A stretch of DNA of 64,000 nucleotides, from positions 558,001 through 622,000 of the forward strand of contig JADJOM010000002.1 of assembly GCA_016713785.1 (NCBI GenBank), read 5' to 3'. The stretch's first letter is position 1. Each line of letters starts with the position of its first letter. This stretch comes from Gemmatimonadota bacterium. Its GTDB lineage: Bacteria; Gemmatimonadota; Gemmatimonadetes; Gemmatimonadales; GWC2-71-9. The notes below the pieces were generated by a model. That model did no database searches. It saw only the letters and a program-made list of their open reading frames with translations, and was not told the origin of the DNA. The translations under genes were made by a program, and so were the position numbers. Positions 44,072 to 51,990 of the stretch are shown here, piece after piece.

Positions 44072-45541
44072 CTATCCCTCCACCGCGCGGGCCAGCTCCC
44101 GCACGCCGCGGCGCAGCTCCGCGGCGTCCACCGCCGCGAACCCGAGCAGCAGGCCATCGCGCGCGCCGGCCGCGGCGGCCCGCATGCGGTAGCGCCCGAT
44201 GGTGGTGACCTCGACGTCGCGCCGGGCGGCCCGCGCGGCGATGGCATCGGCGTCGAGGCCGGCCGCCAGCCATCCCGCGGTCTGCAGGCCCGCCTCCACC
44301 CCGCCCAGCTCGAGCGCCCCCGCCAGCCGGCCCCGCACCTCCTCCGCGAGGAGCGCGAGCCGCCCGGCGTAGACCTCGCGCATGCGCCGCAGGTGGCGCC
44401 CGAAGTGCCCCGCGGCGATGAAGTCGGTGAGCACCACCTGCTCCAGGTAGGCGGCGTGGCGGTGGGTGAGCGACTGCGCCGCCTCGTAGCGTTCCACCAG
44501 GTCGTCGGGCAGTACCAGGTAGCCGAGCCGGAGGGCGGGGAAGAGCACCTTGCTGAAGCTGCCGGTGAAGATGACCTGCGCCCCGGTGTCGAGTCCCTGC
44601 AGCGCGGGAAGGGGCCGGCCGGCGTAGCGGTACTCGCTGTCGTAGTCGTCCTCGAGGATGAGGGCGCCGGTCTCGCGGGCCCACCCGAGCAGCGCCAGCC
44701 GCCGCGCCACGCTCATGCTCACGCCGAGCGGGAACTGGTGCGCCGGCGTCACGTAGACCAGCCGCACCCCCTCCAGCCGGCGGCGGTCGAGCACCAGCCC
44801 TTCGGCATCGACCGGCAGCGGGACGAGCCTCGCGCCGGCACCCTGGAAGGCCATCCGCGCCCCCGAGTAGCCGGGATCCTCGATGGCGACCCGGCTCCCC
44901 GGGTCGAGGAAGAGCCGCGCGGTGAGGTCGAGCGCCTCCTGGGTGCCGGAGACGATCGCGACGCGCTCGGCGGTGCAGTGCACGCCGCGGGCGGTGGTGA
45001 GGTACTCCGCGACGGCCTGGCGCAGCGGCGGGTAGCCGCACGGCGGGGTGCTGAGCAGCAGGTGGGTGCTGGCCTGGCGGAGGCGCCGCGCGGCGAGCGC
45101 GCCCCAGAGGGTGGTGGGGAAGAGGTCGAGCGCCGGCTGGTGGCAGCGGAAGGCGCGCACCGGGCCGGGCTCCATGTTGTGGAACCGCGCGATGCGGCGC
45201 CCGTAGCCGGAGAGGGGCCGCGGCCGCGGGCGCTCCGCCACGGCAGGCCGCACGGGCCGGGGCGCGGTGAGCAGGCGGTCGGGGAGCACCCGGGTCACGA
45301 AAGTCCCCGAGCCCACGCGCGCCGCCAGGTACCCCTCGGCCCGCAGCTGCTCGAACACCTGCACCACCGTGCCCCGGGCCAGGCCGTAGTGGCCCGCGAG
45401 CTCCCGGCTGGGCGGGAGCCGGGCGCCGGGGCGCAGCCGCCCGGCCAGGATCTCCCCACGGAGCGCCCGGGAGAGCCAGCGGCCGGCGGGCTCGTCCGCG
45501 GGGCGTCCCGGGAGGGTCAGGGGAAAGGGGGCGGTGGCCAT
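44072..45541 (-). CDS. MocR/PdxR-type transcriptional regulator (GntR-HTH plus aminotransferase fold)
   Basis: A 489-residue protein. Residues about 15-80 are a GntR winged helix (LSRALRGEILAGRLRPGARL, PPSRELAGHYGLARGTVVQV, LRAEGYLAARVGSGTFV). The rest is a fold-type I PLP domain: YPPLRQAVAEYLTTARGVHC, VAIVSGTQEALDLTARL, EDPGYSGARMAFQ, VTPAHQFPLGVSMS, LEDDYDSEYRY and GSFSKVLFPALRLGYLV (Schiff-base Lys in SFSK). Regulators of this type sense PLP or amino-ligand adducts. The start ATG 45541 lies in a 113-bp divergent region with inverted repeats, opposite an AhpD-like gene, the probable target. Confidence 0.95.
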   Translation of the reverse strand: MATAPFPLTLPGRPADEPAGRWLSRALRGEILAGRLRPGARLPPSRELAGHYGLARGTVVQVFEQLRAEGYLAARVGSGTFVTRVLPDRLLTAPRPVRPAVAERPRPRPLSGYGRRIARFHNMEPGPVRAFRCHQPALDLFPTTLWGALAARRLRQASTHLLLSTPPCGYPPLRQAVAEYLTTARGVHCTAERVAIVSGTQEALDLTARLFLDPGSRVAIEDPGYSGARMAFQGAGARLVPLPVDAEGLVLDRRRLEGVRLVYVTPAHQFPLGVSMSVARRLALLGWARETGALILEDDYDSEYRYAGRPLPALQGLDTGAQVIFTGSFSKVLFPALRLGYLVLPDDLVERYEAAQSLTHRHAAYLEQVVLTDFIAAGHFGRHLRRMREVYAGRLALLAEEVRGRLAGALELGGVEAGLQTAGWLAAGLDADAIAARAARRDVEVTTIGRYRMRAAAAGARDGLLLGFAAVDAAELRRGVRELARAVEG

Positions 45542-45545
45542 GACA

Positions 45546-45593
45546 ATTGGTCCATCGGTTTCTGGTGCATTGGACCTGTGGGGCTGGTCCAAT
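45546..45593. promoter_or_regulatory. Probable MocR operator: ATTGGACC-N9-GGTCCAAT plus extra half-site
   Basis: ATTGGACC at 45569-45576 and GGTCCAAT at 45586-45593 form a perfect 8-bp inverted repeat with centres 17 bp apart. A further ATTGGTCC is at 45546-45553. They lie between MocR and the AhpD-like gene and probably set the expression of both. Confidence 0.65.
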
Positions 45594-45654
45594 CTACCCT
45601 AGGTTGGGCGTCGCGACAGGTACCCACCGACGACCCCTGACCGGAGACCCCGCC

Positions 45655-46110
45655 ATGCCGCCCCGATTCAATTATGCCCGTGTCGCCCCCGGCGTGTACG
45701 AGGCGATGGACCACCTCGATCGTTACCTTGCGTCCGCGGGGCTCGATGACCGGCTGCTGCACCTGGTGCGGCTGCGCGCCTCGCAGCTCAACGGCTGCGC
45801 CTACTGCCTCGACATGCACTGGAAGGACCTCGCCGCGCTGGGCGAGGCGGCGCAGCGGATGTACTCGCTGGACGCGTGGCGCGAGTGCCCCTACTACAGC
45901 GCGCGCGAACGCGCGGCGCTGGCCTGGACCGAGGCGGTGACGCTCGTGGCCGACGGCCAGGTGCCCGACGCGGTGTACGCGGAGGCGCAGGGGCAGTTCA
46001 CCCCGGCGGAGCTGGCGAACCTGACGCTCGCACTGGCCACGATCAACGCCTGGAACCGGCTGTCGATCGCGGCGCGGCTCGTGCCGGGGGAGTATCAGGC
46101 GGGGTCGTGA
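45655..46110 (+). CDS. AhpD-like carboxymuconolactone decarboxylase family protein
   Basis: A 151-residue protein with LRASQLNGCAYCLDMHWKDL, the AhpD-type CxxC...H motif (Cys about 47 and 50) used for thiol peroxidase or alkylhydroperoxidase activity, then ALGEAAQRMYSLDAWRECPY, ARERAALAWTEAVTLVADGQ and LTLALATINAWNRLSIA. Such proteins often lie beside MocR or TetR regulators. A single-gene unit driven by the divergent operator region seems likely; ribosome site CGGAG at 45641-45645 upstream. Confidence 0.9.
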   Translation: MPPRFNYARVAPGVYEAMDHLDRYLASAGLDDRLLHLVRLRASQLNGCAYCLDMHWKDLAALGEAAQRMYSLDAWRECPYYSARERAALAWTEAVTLVADGQVPDAVYAEAQGQFTPAELANLTLALATINAWNRLSIAARLVPGEYQAGS

Positions 46111-46147
46111 CTCGGCGGCTCGGCCTACCGCCCTTGGAGAATCCAAC

Positions 46148-47632
46148 ATGGCGAAGCAACGGCGTGACGCCCGCACCGAACGGGCGGCCCTGGTGCGGCA
46201 GCTGGCGCGGCTGGAGCGGGAGTGCCGGGGGCTCGAGCCGGCCGCGCGCGGTCGCCGGCAGCTGCTCGCGGCCACGCAGGGCGCCGCGGAGCGGTTCCTC
46301 GGCACGCTGGCCACGCGGCCGGCCTTCGACGCGCGGCCCGACCCGGGCCTCGGGCTGCTCGACCTGCCCATCCAGGAGGAGGGGCGGCCGCTCGCGGAGG
46401 TGATCGCGGCGCTGGAGCGCGAGGTGGTCGACCCGGGGAGCCAGCCGGCGCACCCCGCGCACTTTGCCTACATCCCCGGCGGCGGGCTCTACCACGCCGC
46501 GCTCGGCGACTACCTCGCCGCGGTCACCGACAAGTACTCCGGGATCTTCTTCACCGGCCCCGGGCCGGTGCGGATGGAAAACCTGGTGGTGCGCTGGGCC
46601 GCCGACCTGGTGGGCTACCCCGCGGCGGCCGCGGGGCACACCGCCTCGGGCGGCAGCATCGCCACGCTCACCGCCATCGCCGCCGCGCGCGACGCGCACC
46701 ACCTCAAGGGGCGCGACTACGAGCGCACAGTGGTCTACCTCACCAGCCAGACCCATCACTGCGTGGACAAGGCGCTCGGCGTGGCGGGGCTCGGTGAGGT
46801 GCTCCGGCGCGAGGTGCCGCTCGACGACGGCTGGCGCATGCGGCCCGACGCGCTCGCCGCGCAGGTGGCCGCCGACCGCGCGGCGGGGCTCCGCCCCTGG
46901 CTGATCATCGCCACCGCGGGGAGCACCGACACCGGCGCGGTGGATCCGCTCGCGCCGATCGCCGGGATCGCCGCGCGGGAGGGATGCTGGTACCACGTGG
47001 ACGCGGCGTACGGCGGGTTCTTCCTGCTCACCGCCGAGGGCCGGCGCCGGCTGGCGGGGATCGAACGCTCCGACTCGGTGGTGCTCGACCCGCACAAGAG
47101 CCTCTTCCTGCCGTGGGGCTCGGGGATGGTGCTGCTGCGCGACCGCGAGGCGCTGCTCCGGAGCAACGCCTACACCGGCAGCTACATGCAGGACGCCCTG
47201 CGGGAGCCGGGAGAGATCTCCCCCGCCGACGTGTCGCCCGAGCTCTCCCGCCCCTTCCGCGCGCTGCGCATGTGGCTGCCGCTGCTGCTGCTCGGCACCC
47301 GGCCCTTCGCCGCGGCGCTGGAGGAGAAGCTGCTGCTGGCGCGCTACTTCCGGCGGGAGATCGGGGTGGCGGGATTCGCGGTGGGGCCCGAGCCGGACCT
47401 CTCGGTCGTGACCTTCCGCTGGGCGCCGGACGGGATGCCGCTCGCCGAGGCCAACGCCGTGAACCAGCGGCTGATGGACACGCTGCGGCAGGACGGGCGG
47501 GTGTTCCTCTCCTCCACGATGCTCGACGGGGTGTTCACCCTGCGGCTGGTGGCGCTGTCGTTCCGCACCCACCGGAAGGCGGTGGACCTGGCGGTGCGGG
47601 TGCTGAGCGAGGCGGTGCGCGGGGGAGTGTGA
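46148..47632 (+). CDS. Group II PLP-dependent decarboxylase (aromatic L-amino acid type)
   Basis: A 494-residue protein. It has HPAHFAYIPGGGLYHAALGD, NLVVRWAADLVGYP, TASGGSIATLTAIAAARD, TSQTHHCVDKAL (His stacking on PLP), TAGSTDTGAVDP, WYHVDAAYGGFFLL (Asp near 285 to pyridine N) and DPHKSLFLPWG (Schiff-base Lys near 317), the signature of pyridoxal-dependent decarboxylases such as aromatic amino acid or diaminobutyrate/tyrosine decarboxylases. The ATG lies 37 bp after the AhpD-like gene; GGAG at 46136 is 9 nt upstream. Substrate cannot be told from sequence alone; tight arrangement suggests co-expression with the AhpD-like gene. Confidence 0.9.
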   Translation: MAKQRRDARTERAALVRQLARLERECRGLEPAARGRRQLLAATQGAAERFLGTLATRPAFDARPDPGLGLLDLPIQEEGRPLAEVIAALEREVVDPGSQPAHPAHFAYIPGGGLYHAALGDYLAAVTDKYSGIFFTGPGPVRMENLVVRWAADLVGYPAAAAGHTASGGSIATLTAIAAARDAHHLKGRDYERTVVYLTSQTHHCVDKALGVAGLGEVLRREVPLDDGWRMRPDALAAQVAADRAAGLRPWLIIATAGSTDTGAVDPLAPIAGIAAREGCWYHVDAAYGGFFLLTAEGRRRLAGIERSDSVVLDPHKSLFLPWGSGMVLLRDREALLRSNAYTGSYMQDALREPGEISPADVSPELSRPFRALRMWLPLLLLGTRPFAAALEEKLLLARYFRREIGVAGFAVGPEPDLSVVTFRWAPDGMPLAEANAVNQRLMDTLRQDGRVFLSSTMLDGVFTLRLVALSFRTHRKAVDLAVRVLSEAVRGGV

Positions 47633-47757
47633 CGGGAAGCGGGAAGCGGGAAGCGGGAAGAGGGAAAAGAGAAGAGGGAAGCGGGCACGGGGAACGGGGG
47701 CGAGGGGCAGGGAGCGGAGTGTCCCTGCCGAACCGCCGAACGGCCCCGCTCCGGGTC
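47633..47757. repeat. GGGAAGC array between convergent genes
   Basis: Heptamers at 47636-47690 directly follow the decarboxylase stop (G-rich on its coding strand). Near the leftward gene end the sequence AACCGCCGAACGGCC is C-rich on plus. No gene. Confidence 0.75.
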
Positions 47758-49500
47758 CTAGTCGCCGCGTGGCGCGGGGCCGCCCATCAGGTCCACCCCG
47801 CCCATCATCTCCCCCATCATCCACCAGTGCTCCGGCGCCATGGTGTCCCGGCTGCCGTCGCGGTAGCGCGCCAGCGCGGCGTAGATCTCCGCCCGCTTGC
47901 GGCTGGCGGGGACGCGCGGCGAGGTGAGGATGTCGGAGATGATGTCGTGCATCGCGTGCAGATTGTCGAAGATGGCGGCCGCGCGCGGGTGACGGCGGCT
48001 GAACGCCGGGGCCACGGCGGTGGTCATCGGCATCACCGTCGGCATCCGGGAGGGCGGCGCCTCGAGCAGGGTCCAGAACTGCCGCAGCGCCGCGTCGACT
48101 CCCGCCCTCCGCGCCTCGGGGGTGCGGCCGGTGACCAGCGGCTCGTACAGCCCCACCTGCAGCCAGTGGTAGGCCCAGATGAGCCCGTTGAACCGGGGGT
48201 ACCGCTCCCGGAACGCCCGGCTGTAGTACTGGTCCTCCATCAGCTCCATGCCCTTCGGCATGACGGTGAAGGCGTGGCGCGGGTCGGCCAGGTAGTCGTC
48301 GGTGACCCGCTCCACCAGCGCCGCGCGGCTGGAGTCGGAGAGCCGCTCGTCGGCATAGATGTCGTAGATCTGCCGGTGCAGCACGTGGGCCCGGTCGAAC
48401 ATGAGCTTGGCGCGCCACGCGGCCCGGGCGTAGGCGGGCGCGATGGTCTCCTCCGGCACGCCCAGCCGTGGCGGGTGCCGGAGCAGGTCGGTGACGAGGT
48501 ACGCGAACTGCCGCTCCTCCAGCTCGGCCACCGCGTCGCCGCCGCTGGTGAGGAGCCGCTCGTACAGCACCGCGTGGCCGTAGTCGAACGCATGAAACAG
48601 CCGCGCCGCCTCCGGGAAGCTCCGCAGGAAGGCCCAGTTGAAGCCGCCCGGGTGGTAGAATCGCTCATCCCGCCGCTCCAGGCTGGGCGCGGTGGAATCG
48701 CCCCGGGCGCCGGCCGGCGGCGCCGCGCGGCGGGCGCCGGGCAGCCCGAGGACCTGGGTCAGGCCCAGACGGAGTCCCAGGTCCGCGCCGTGCCTGGTGA
48801 GCCGGCGCCGCACGCCGCCATCGAGCACCAGCGTGGGCGTCCACTGCCAGCGGAGGCCGAGTCCCGCCTCGACCTCGGTCGGGTCGTGGCGCGTGGTGGC
48901 CAGCGCCACCGCGTCCCCGACCAGGAGGAGGCTGTGCCGGAAGAAGGTCCGGTCGAGCGCCAGCCCGGCGGACCAGCGCGGCAGCGGCTCCACGGCCGCG
49001 GGGCGGGCGGGATCGCCGAAGCCGTAGCCGCCGTTGAGGTGCAGGCGCCAGGCGCCGGTGGAGCGGGTGGCGAGCAGGCGGAGGCTCCCGCGCGCCCCGT
49101 CGCCGGCCCGGGCGCCGGCCGGGAGGTGCAGGTCGCCCCGGAGCGAGAGCGCCGGCAGCGCGGGCGACTCGGTGAAGAAGTTGTAGAGGGAGAAGAGACG
49201 GAGGCCCGCCACGCCCGGGTCGGCGCCGAAGCGGTCCCCGGCGGCCAGCGGCACCTTGAGTCCGACGGCCAGGTTGGGCAGGGCGCCGACGGCGAGCTCC
49301 GGCACGACGGCGTGCCGCCACGCCCCGTCGGCGCGCGCGGTGCGCCACGGCAGCGAGAGCTCCAGCGCCCGCCGCTCCAGCGGGTAGGCGTCCTCGACCG
49401 CGCTCGGCCGGTCGTCATCGAGATTGCGATAGTCGGCCTGGGCGGCCACGGCCGCAGGGATGAGCAGGGCCAGGCCCAGCAGCCGGAAGGTCCGGGTCAT
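47758..49500 (-). CDS. Outer-membrane beta-barrel-like protein with C-terminal helical domain
   Basis: A 580-residue protein with signal peptide (MTRTFRLLGLALLIPAAVAA). Residues about 25-240 resemble a beta-barrel of the outer-membrane 'transporter' type: ALELSLPWRTARADGAW, VGLKVPLAAGDRFGADPG, GSLRLLATRSTGAWRLHLNG, WSAGLALDRTFF. The second half (about 265-580) is helical and rich in His, Tyr and Met: LFHAFDYGHAVLYERLL, RAHVLHRQIYDIYADER, MEDQYYSRAFRERYP, FDNLHAMHDIISDI and at the end HWWMMGEMMGGVDLMGG. I know no name for this fused architecture. It probably forms a unit with the His/Cys-rich protein gene 66 bp upstream, hinting at metal handling. Confidence 0.75.
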   Translation of the reverse strand: MTRTFRLLGLALLIPAAVAAQADYRNLDDDRPSAVEDAYPLERRALELSLPWRTARADGAWRHAVVPELAVGALPNLAVGLKVPLAAGDRFGADPGVAGLRLFSLYNFFTESPALPALSLRGDLHLPAGARAGDGARGSLRLLATRSTGAWRLHLNGGYGFGDPARPAAVEPLPRWSAGLALDRTFFRHSLLLVGDAVALATTRHDPTEVEAGLGLRWQWTPTLVLDGGVRRRLTRHGADLGLRLGLTQVLGLPGARRAAPPAGARGDSTAPSLERRDERFYHPGGFNWAFLRSFPEAARLFHAFDYGHAVLYERLLTSGGDAVAELEERQFAYLVTDLLRHPPRLGVPEETIAPAYARAAWRAKLMFDRAHVLHRQIYDIYADERLSDSSRAALVERVTDDYLADPRHAFTVMPKGMELMEDQYYSRAFRERYPRFNGLIWAYHWLQVGLYEPLVTGRTPEARRAGVDAALRQFWTLLEAPPSRMPTVMPMTTAVAPAFSRRHPRAAAIFDNLHAMHDIISDILTSPRVPASRKRAEIYAALARYRDGSRDTMAPEHWWMMGEMMGGVDLMGGPAPRGD

Positions 49501-49566
49501 GCGAAGTACCTCGGAGGTGAGAAGCGTTCCGCGCGCCCGGGGGCGCGCGCCTGAGCGGGCAGCGGC

Positions 49567-49905
49567 TCAGGCGAGGCGTGGGGGAGGGTAGCCCGGCTGG
49601 GGGGAGCGGCTCACCAGGCGCGTGGCGCCGGCGGCGGGAAGTGGGGCCGACGCCGCGGAGGGTGGCGTGGCCGGGTGATCGGCGAGGAGGACGCCCGGTC
49701 CGGGCGCACAGGAGCTGACGGTCGTGCAGTCCGCCGCGGGGCAGTGCGGGCAGTCGGTGTCCCGCTCGGGTGCCGCTGGATGATGCGCCGGGGCGGCATG
49801 CGCCGCCGCGTGGGCGTGGCAGGAGGCACGACGCTCGGCGCCCCCCGGTTGCAGCACCAGGGCGACGAGCAGGCAGATCCCGAGCAGCGACAGCACGCGG
49901 CGCAT
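49567..49905 (-). CDS. Small His/Cys-rich secreted protein
   Basis: A 112-residue protein from ATG 49905 with signal MRRVLSLLGICLLVALVLQ. The mature part is CHAHAAAHAAPAHHPA then CPHCPAADCTTVSSC, five Cys and many His within 45 residues, followed by a Pro/Ala-rich tail. The layout (CPHC with His clusters) fits a copper or other soft-metal binding protein as in DUF2946-like proteins, though no exact family is claimed. It lies upstream of the outer-membrane-type gene on the same strand. Confidence 0.7.
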   Translation of the reverse strand: MRRVLSLLGICLLVALVLQPGGAERRASCHAHAAAHAAPAHHPAAPERDTDCPHCPAADCTTVSSCAPGPGVLLADHPATPPSAASAPLPAAGATRLVSRSPQPGYPPPRLA

Positions 49906-50022
49906 GACCGGAATATAGGGGGCGGCACTGGAACGGTGCTGGCGAGGTCGCTCCCCTGACATCCTGCGGCCTCCCGCATTAATTGGAGCGAGGTCACGCG
50001 TGCCCACCCCGGAGGACTCCCG

Positions 50023-50466
50023 ATGCGCCCACGCCCGCTGTCCCTGCTCCTCGCCGCCATGCTGGCCCTGCTGCCCCGCTCGGCGCAGGCCCAGGCGCCG
50101 GTCGACACCCTCGCAAGCATCCAGGCGGCCACCGATGCCGCCGTGCGGTGGCTCGCGCTGCTCGACGATGGCCGGAACGCCGAGAGCTGGGACTCGGCCG
50201 CCACCGGCTTCCAGGCGGCGGTGACCCAGCCGAACTGGGTGCAGAGCGTACTCAACGCGCGGCTGGCGTTCGAGCCGTTCGGCGAGCGGCAGCGGATCGC
50301 GGCGAGGTACACCACCCAGATCCCCAACGCGCCCGCGGGCGAGTACGTGCTGCTGCAGTACCGCACCCGGGTGAGCGGGGAGCGGACGGTCATCGAGACG
50401 GTGGTGCCGATGCGCGACGGCGGGCGGGGCTGGCGGGTGGGGGGCTACTTCGTGCGGCCGGAGTGA
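50023..50466 (+). CDS. Secreted DUF4019 family protein
   Basis: A 147-residue protein with GGAGGA 8 nt before ATG and signal peptide MRPRPLSLLLAAMLALLPRS. The mature part AAVRWLALLDDGRNAESWDS, FGERQRIAARYTTQIPNAPA, EYVLLQYRTRVSGERTVIET and GWRVGGYFVRP matches DUF4019. Family function unknown. Confidence 0.88.
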   Translation: MRPRPLSLLLAAMLALLPRSAQAQAPVDTLASIQAATDAAVRWLALLDDGRNAESWDSAATGFQAAVTQPNWVQSVLNARLAFEPFGERQRIAARYTTQIPNAPAGEYVLLQYRTRVSGERTVIETVVPMRDGGRGWRVGGYFVRPE

Positions 50467-50526
50467 GGGAAGCGGGAAGCGGGAAGCGGGAAAAGGGAAG
50501 GGGAGCCACCGAACCACCGAACCGCC
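50467..50526. repeat. GGGAAGC and ACCGAACC/TACCGCCC arrays between convergent genes
   Basis: G-rich heptamers on plus directly after the DUF4019 stop; C-rich octamers on plus directly before the end of the leftward operon. Both genes therefore end in a G-rich coding strand. Confidence 0.75.
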
Positions 50527-51990
50527 CTACCGCCCCACCCTGCGCCGGCTCTCCACCCACAGCGCCGTGAGCGCGGCGAGGAGCAGCAGGAAGCCGAGTA
50601 TGGTGCGGGGGCGGGGCGACTGCTCCGTCGCGATGGCGCTCACCCTGCGCGGCGCCGGATGCACCAGGAAGGGCTGGCTCCGGTCGGCGAGCTCCACGGT
50701 GTGCCACCCCGCCTCACGCGGCCAGGTGCTGCCGTGCCACAGCCGCGGATCGAACGGATCCTGCGCCAGCGCGAGTGGCTCCCGGGTGCCGTCGGGCCCA
50801 CGCACTGCGGCGGCGGGGCGGGAGGTGCCGAGCAGGGTGATCTCGAGCCGGTGGTCGGCGCGCGGGGCCGCGCCCTCGAGCCGCACCTGGGTGGAGGTGT
50901 CGCGGGCCACCGCACCGATCAGCAGCGACCAGTAGGCAGCGAAGAGGTCGTCCTCGCCCTCGAGCCGCCAGCGGCTCGGCGCCCGCACCTGGGTGAGCGC
51001 CACCGTGCCCGCGCCGGCCTGCCGCCGGGCGGCGAGGGTGCGGCCGGCGTCATCGTGGATCAGGGGCACCACTCCCGCGCGGCGCGCCACGGCGCCCGCC
51101 GCGAGTTCGATCCCCACCCGCGACCGCCGCGGCATCCCGTCCCACGCCGGCCGCGCCACCCGCCGCTCCACCGAATCCTCTCCCACCACCGCCACCCCCG
51201 CGAACAGCCGCAGCACGCCCGCATCCGGCACGCCGCCGGTGAGCAGCAGGCCGAGCCCCTCCTCCTCCACCGCAGCCTGCAGGGCGTGCCGCTCGGCCGA
51301 TGACAGCGCGGCCAGCGCGGCGGCATCGGCGAGCACGGCGTCGTAGCGGCCCAGGGTGGCGGGAGTGAGCGGCAGGGGTCCGGTGCCGGGCTCATTCACC
51401 CGTTCCACGCGGTCGCGGTCGCGGGTGAGGGTGGTACGCAGCGCCAGCCGCGCGCCGCGCGCGGCCAGCCAGCGCTTGAGGTAGGCGGTCTCGAAGCTGG
51501 GCGACCCGTCGAGGATGAGCAGCGCCGGCGGGCGGGGCGGCGTCACGGCGACCCCCAGCGACTCCACGAGCGACAGGCCGGCGCCGTGCACCGCCAGGCC
51601 ATAGACCACGCCCCCGACGGCGCGCGGGTGGGCGGTGAGCCGGAAGCTGGGCGCGGTGGCGGTGACGGTGGCGGAGTCCACCGGGCCCAGCGGGTCGGCG
51701 AGCACCACGACGGCGGGCGCGGCGCCGGTGATCTCGAGCGTGCCACGCACCACCACCGGCTCGCCGAGGGTCACGGCGTCGGGCGCGTCGAACGCGAGCG
51801 CCTGCGCCGCGTCGGGGGCGGGGGGCGGCGCGGGAGGGGAGGCCGCCTGCCGCGCGAGGTCGGTGAGCGCCAGCGCGGCCACCAGCACCAGGGCCAGGCG
51901 CAGCGGCCGGCTGGCCCGGTCGGGCCGGGTCCACTCGATGGCCACCAGGGCCAGCGCGAGCGCCGCGCCGGCGAGCACGATGGGGCTCAT
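50527..51990 (-). CDS. Membrane protein with GATase-like domain, last gene of MoxR operon
   Basis: A 487-residue protein. Two membrane helices near the N-terminus (about 5-21 and 30-47) and one at the end (GFLLLLAALTALWVE). The middle starts with an Ig-like segment (VVVRGTLEITGAAPAVVVLA), continues ALLILDGSPSFETAYLKRWL and YDAVLADAAALAALSS, and LGLLLTGGVPDAGVLRLFAG, which is the class-I glutamine-amidotransferase-like fold seen in large BatA-type membrane proteins. It starts with ATG overlapping the preceding TGA (ATGA), so it is coupled to the DUF4175-like gene. Likely periplasmic role; exact task unknown. Confidence 0.78.
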   Translation of the reverse strand: MSPIVLAGAALALALVAIEWTRPDRASRPLRLALVLVAALALTDLARQAASPPAPPPAPDAAQALAFDAPDAVTLGEPVVVRGTLEITGAAPAVVVLADPLGPVDSATVTATAPSFRLTAHPRAVGGVVYGLAVHGAGLSLVESLGVAVTPPRPPALLILDGSPSFETAYLKRWLAARGARLALRTTLTRDRDRVERVNEPGTGPLPLTPATLGRYDAVLADAAALAALSSAERHALQAAVEEEGLGLLLTGGVPDAGVLRLFAGVAVVGEDSVERRVARPAWDGMPRRSRVGIELAAGAVARRAGVVPLIHDDAGRTLAARRQAGAGTVALTQVRAPSRWRLEGEDDLFAAYWSLLIGAVARDTSTQVRLEGAAPRADHRLEITLLGTSRPAAAVRGPDGTREPLALAQDPFDPRLWHGSTWPREAGWHTVELADRSQPFLVHPAPRRVSAIATEQSPRPRTILGFLLLLAALTALWVESRRRVGR

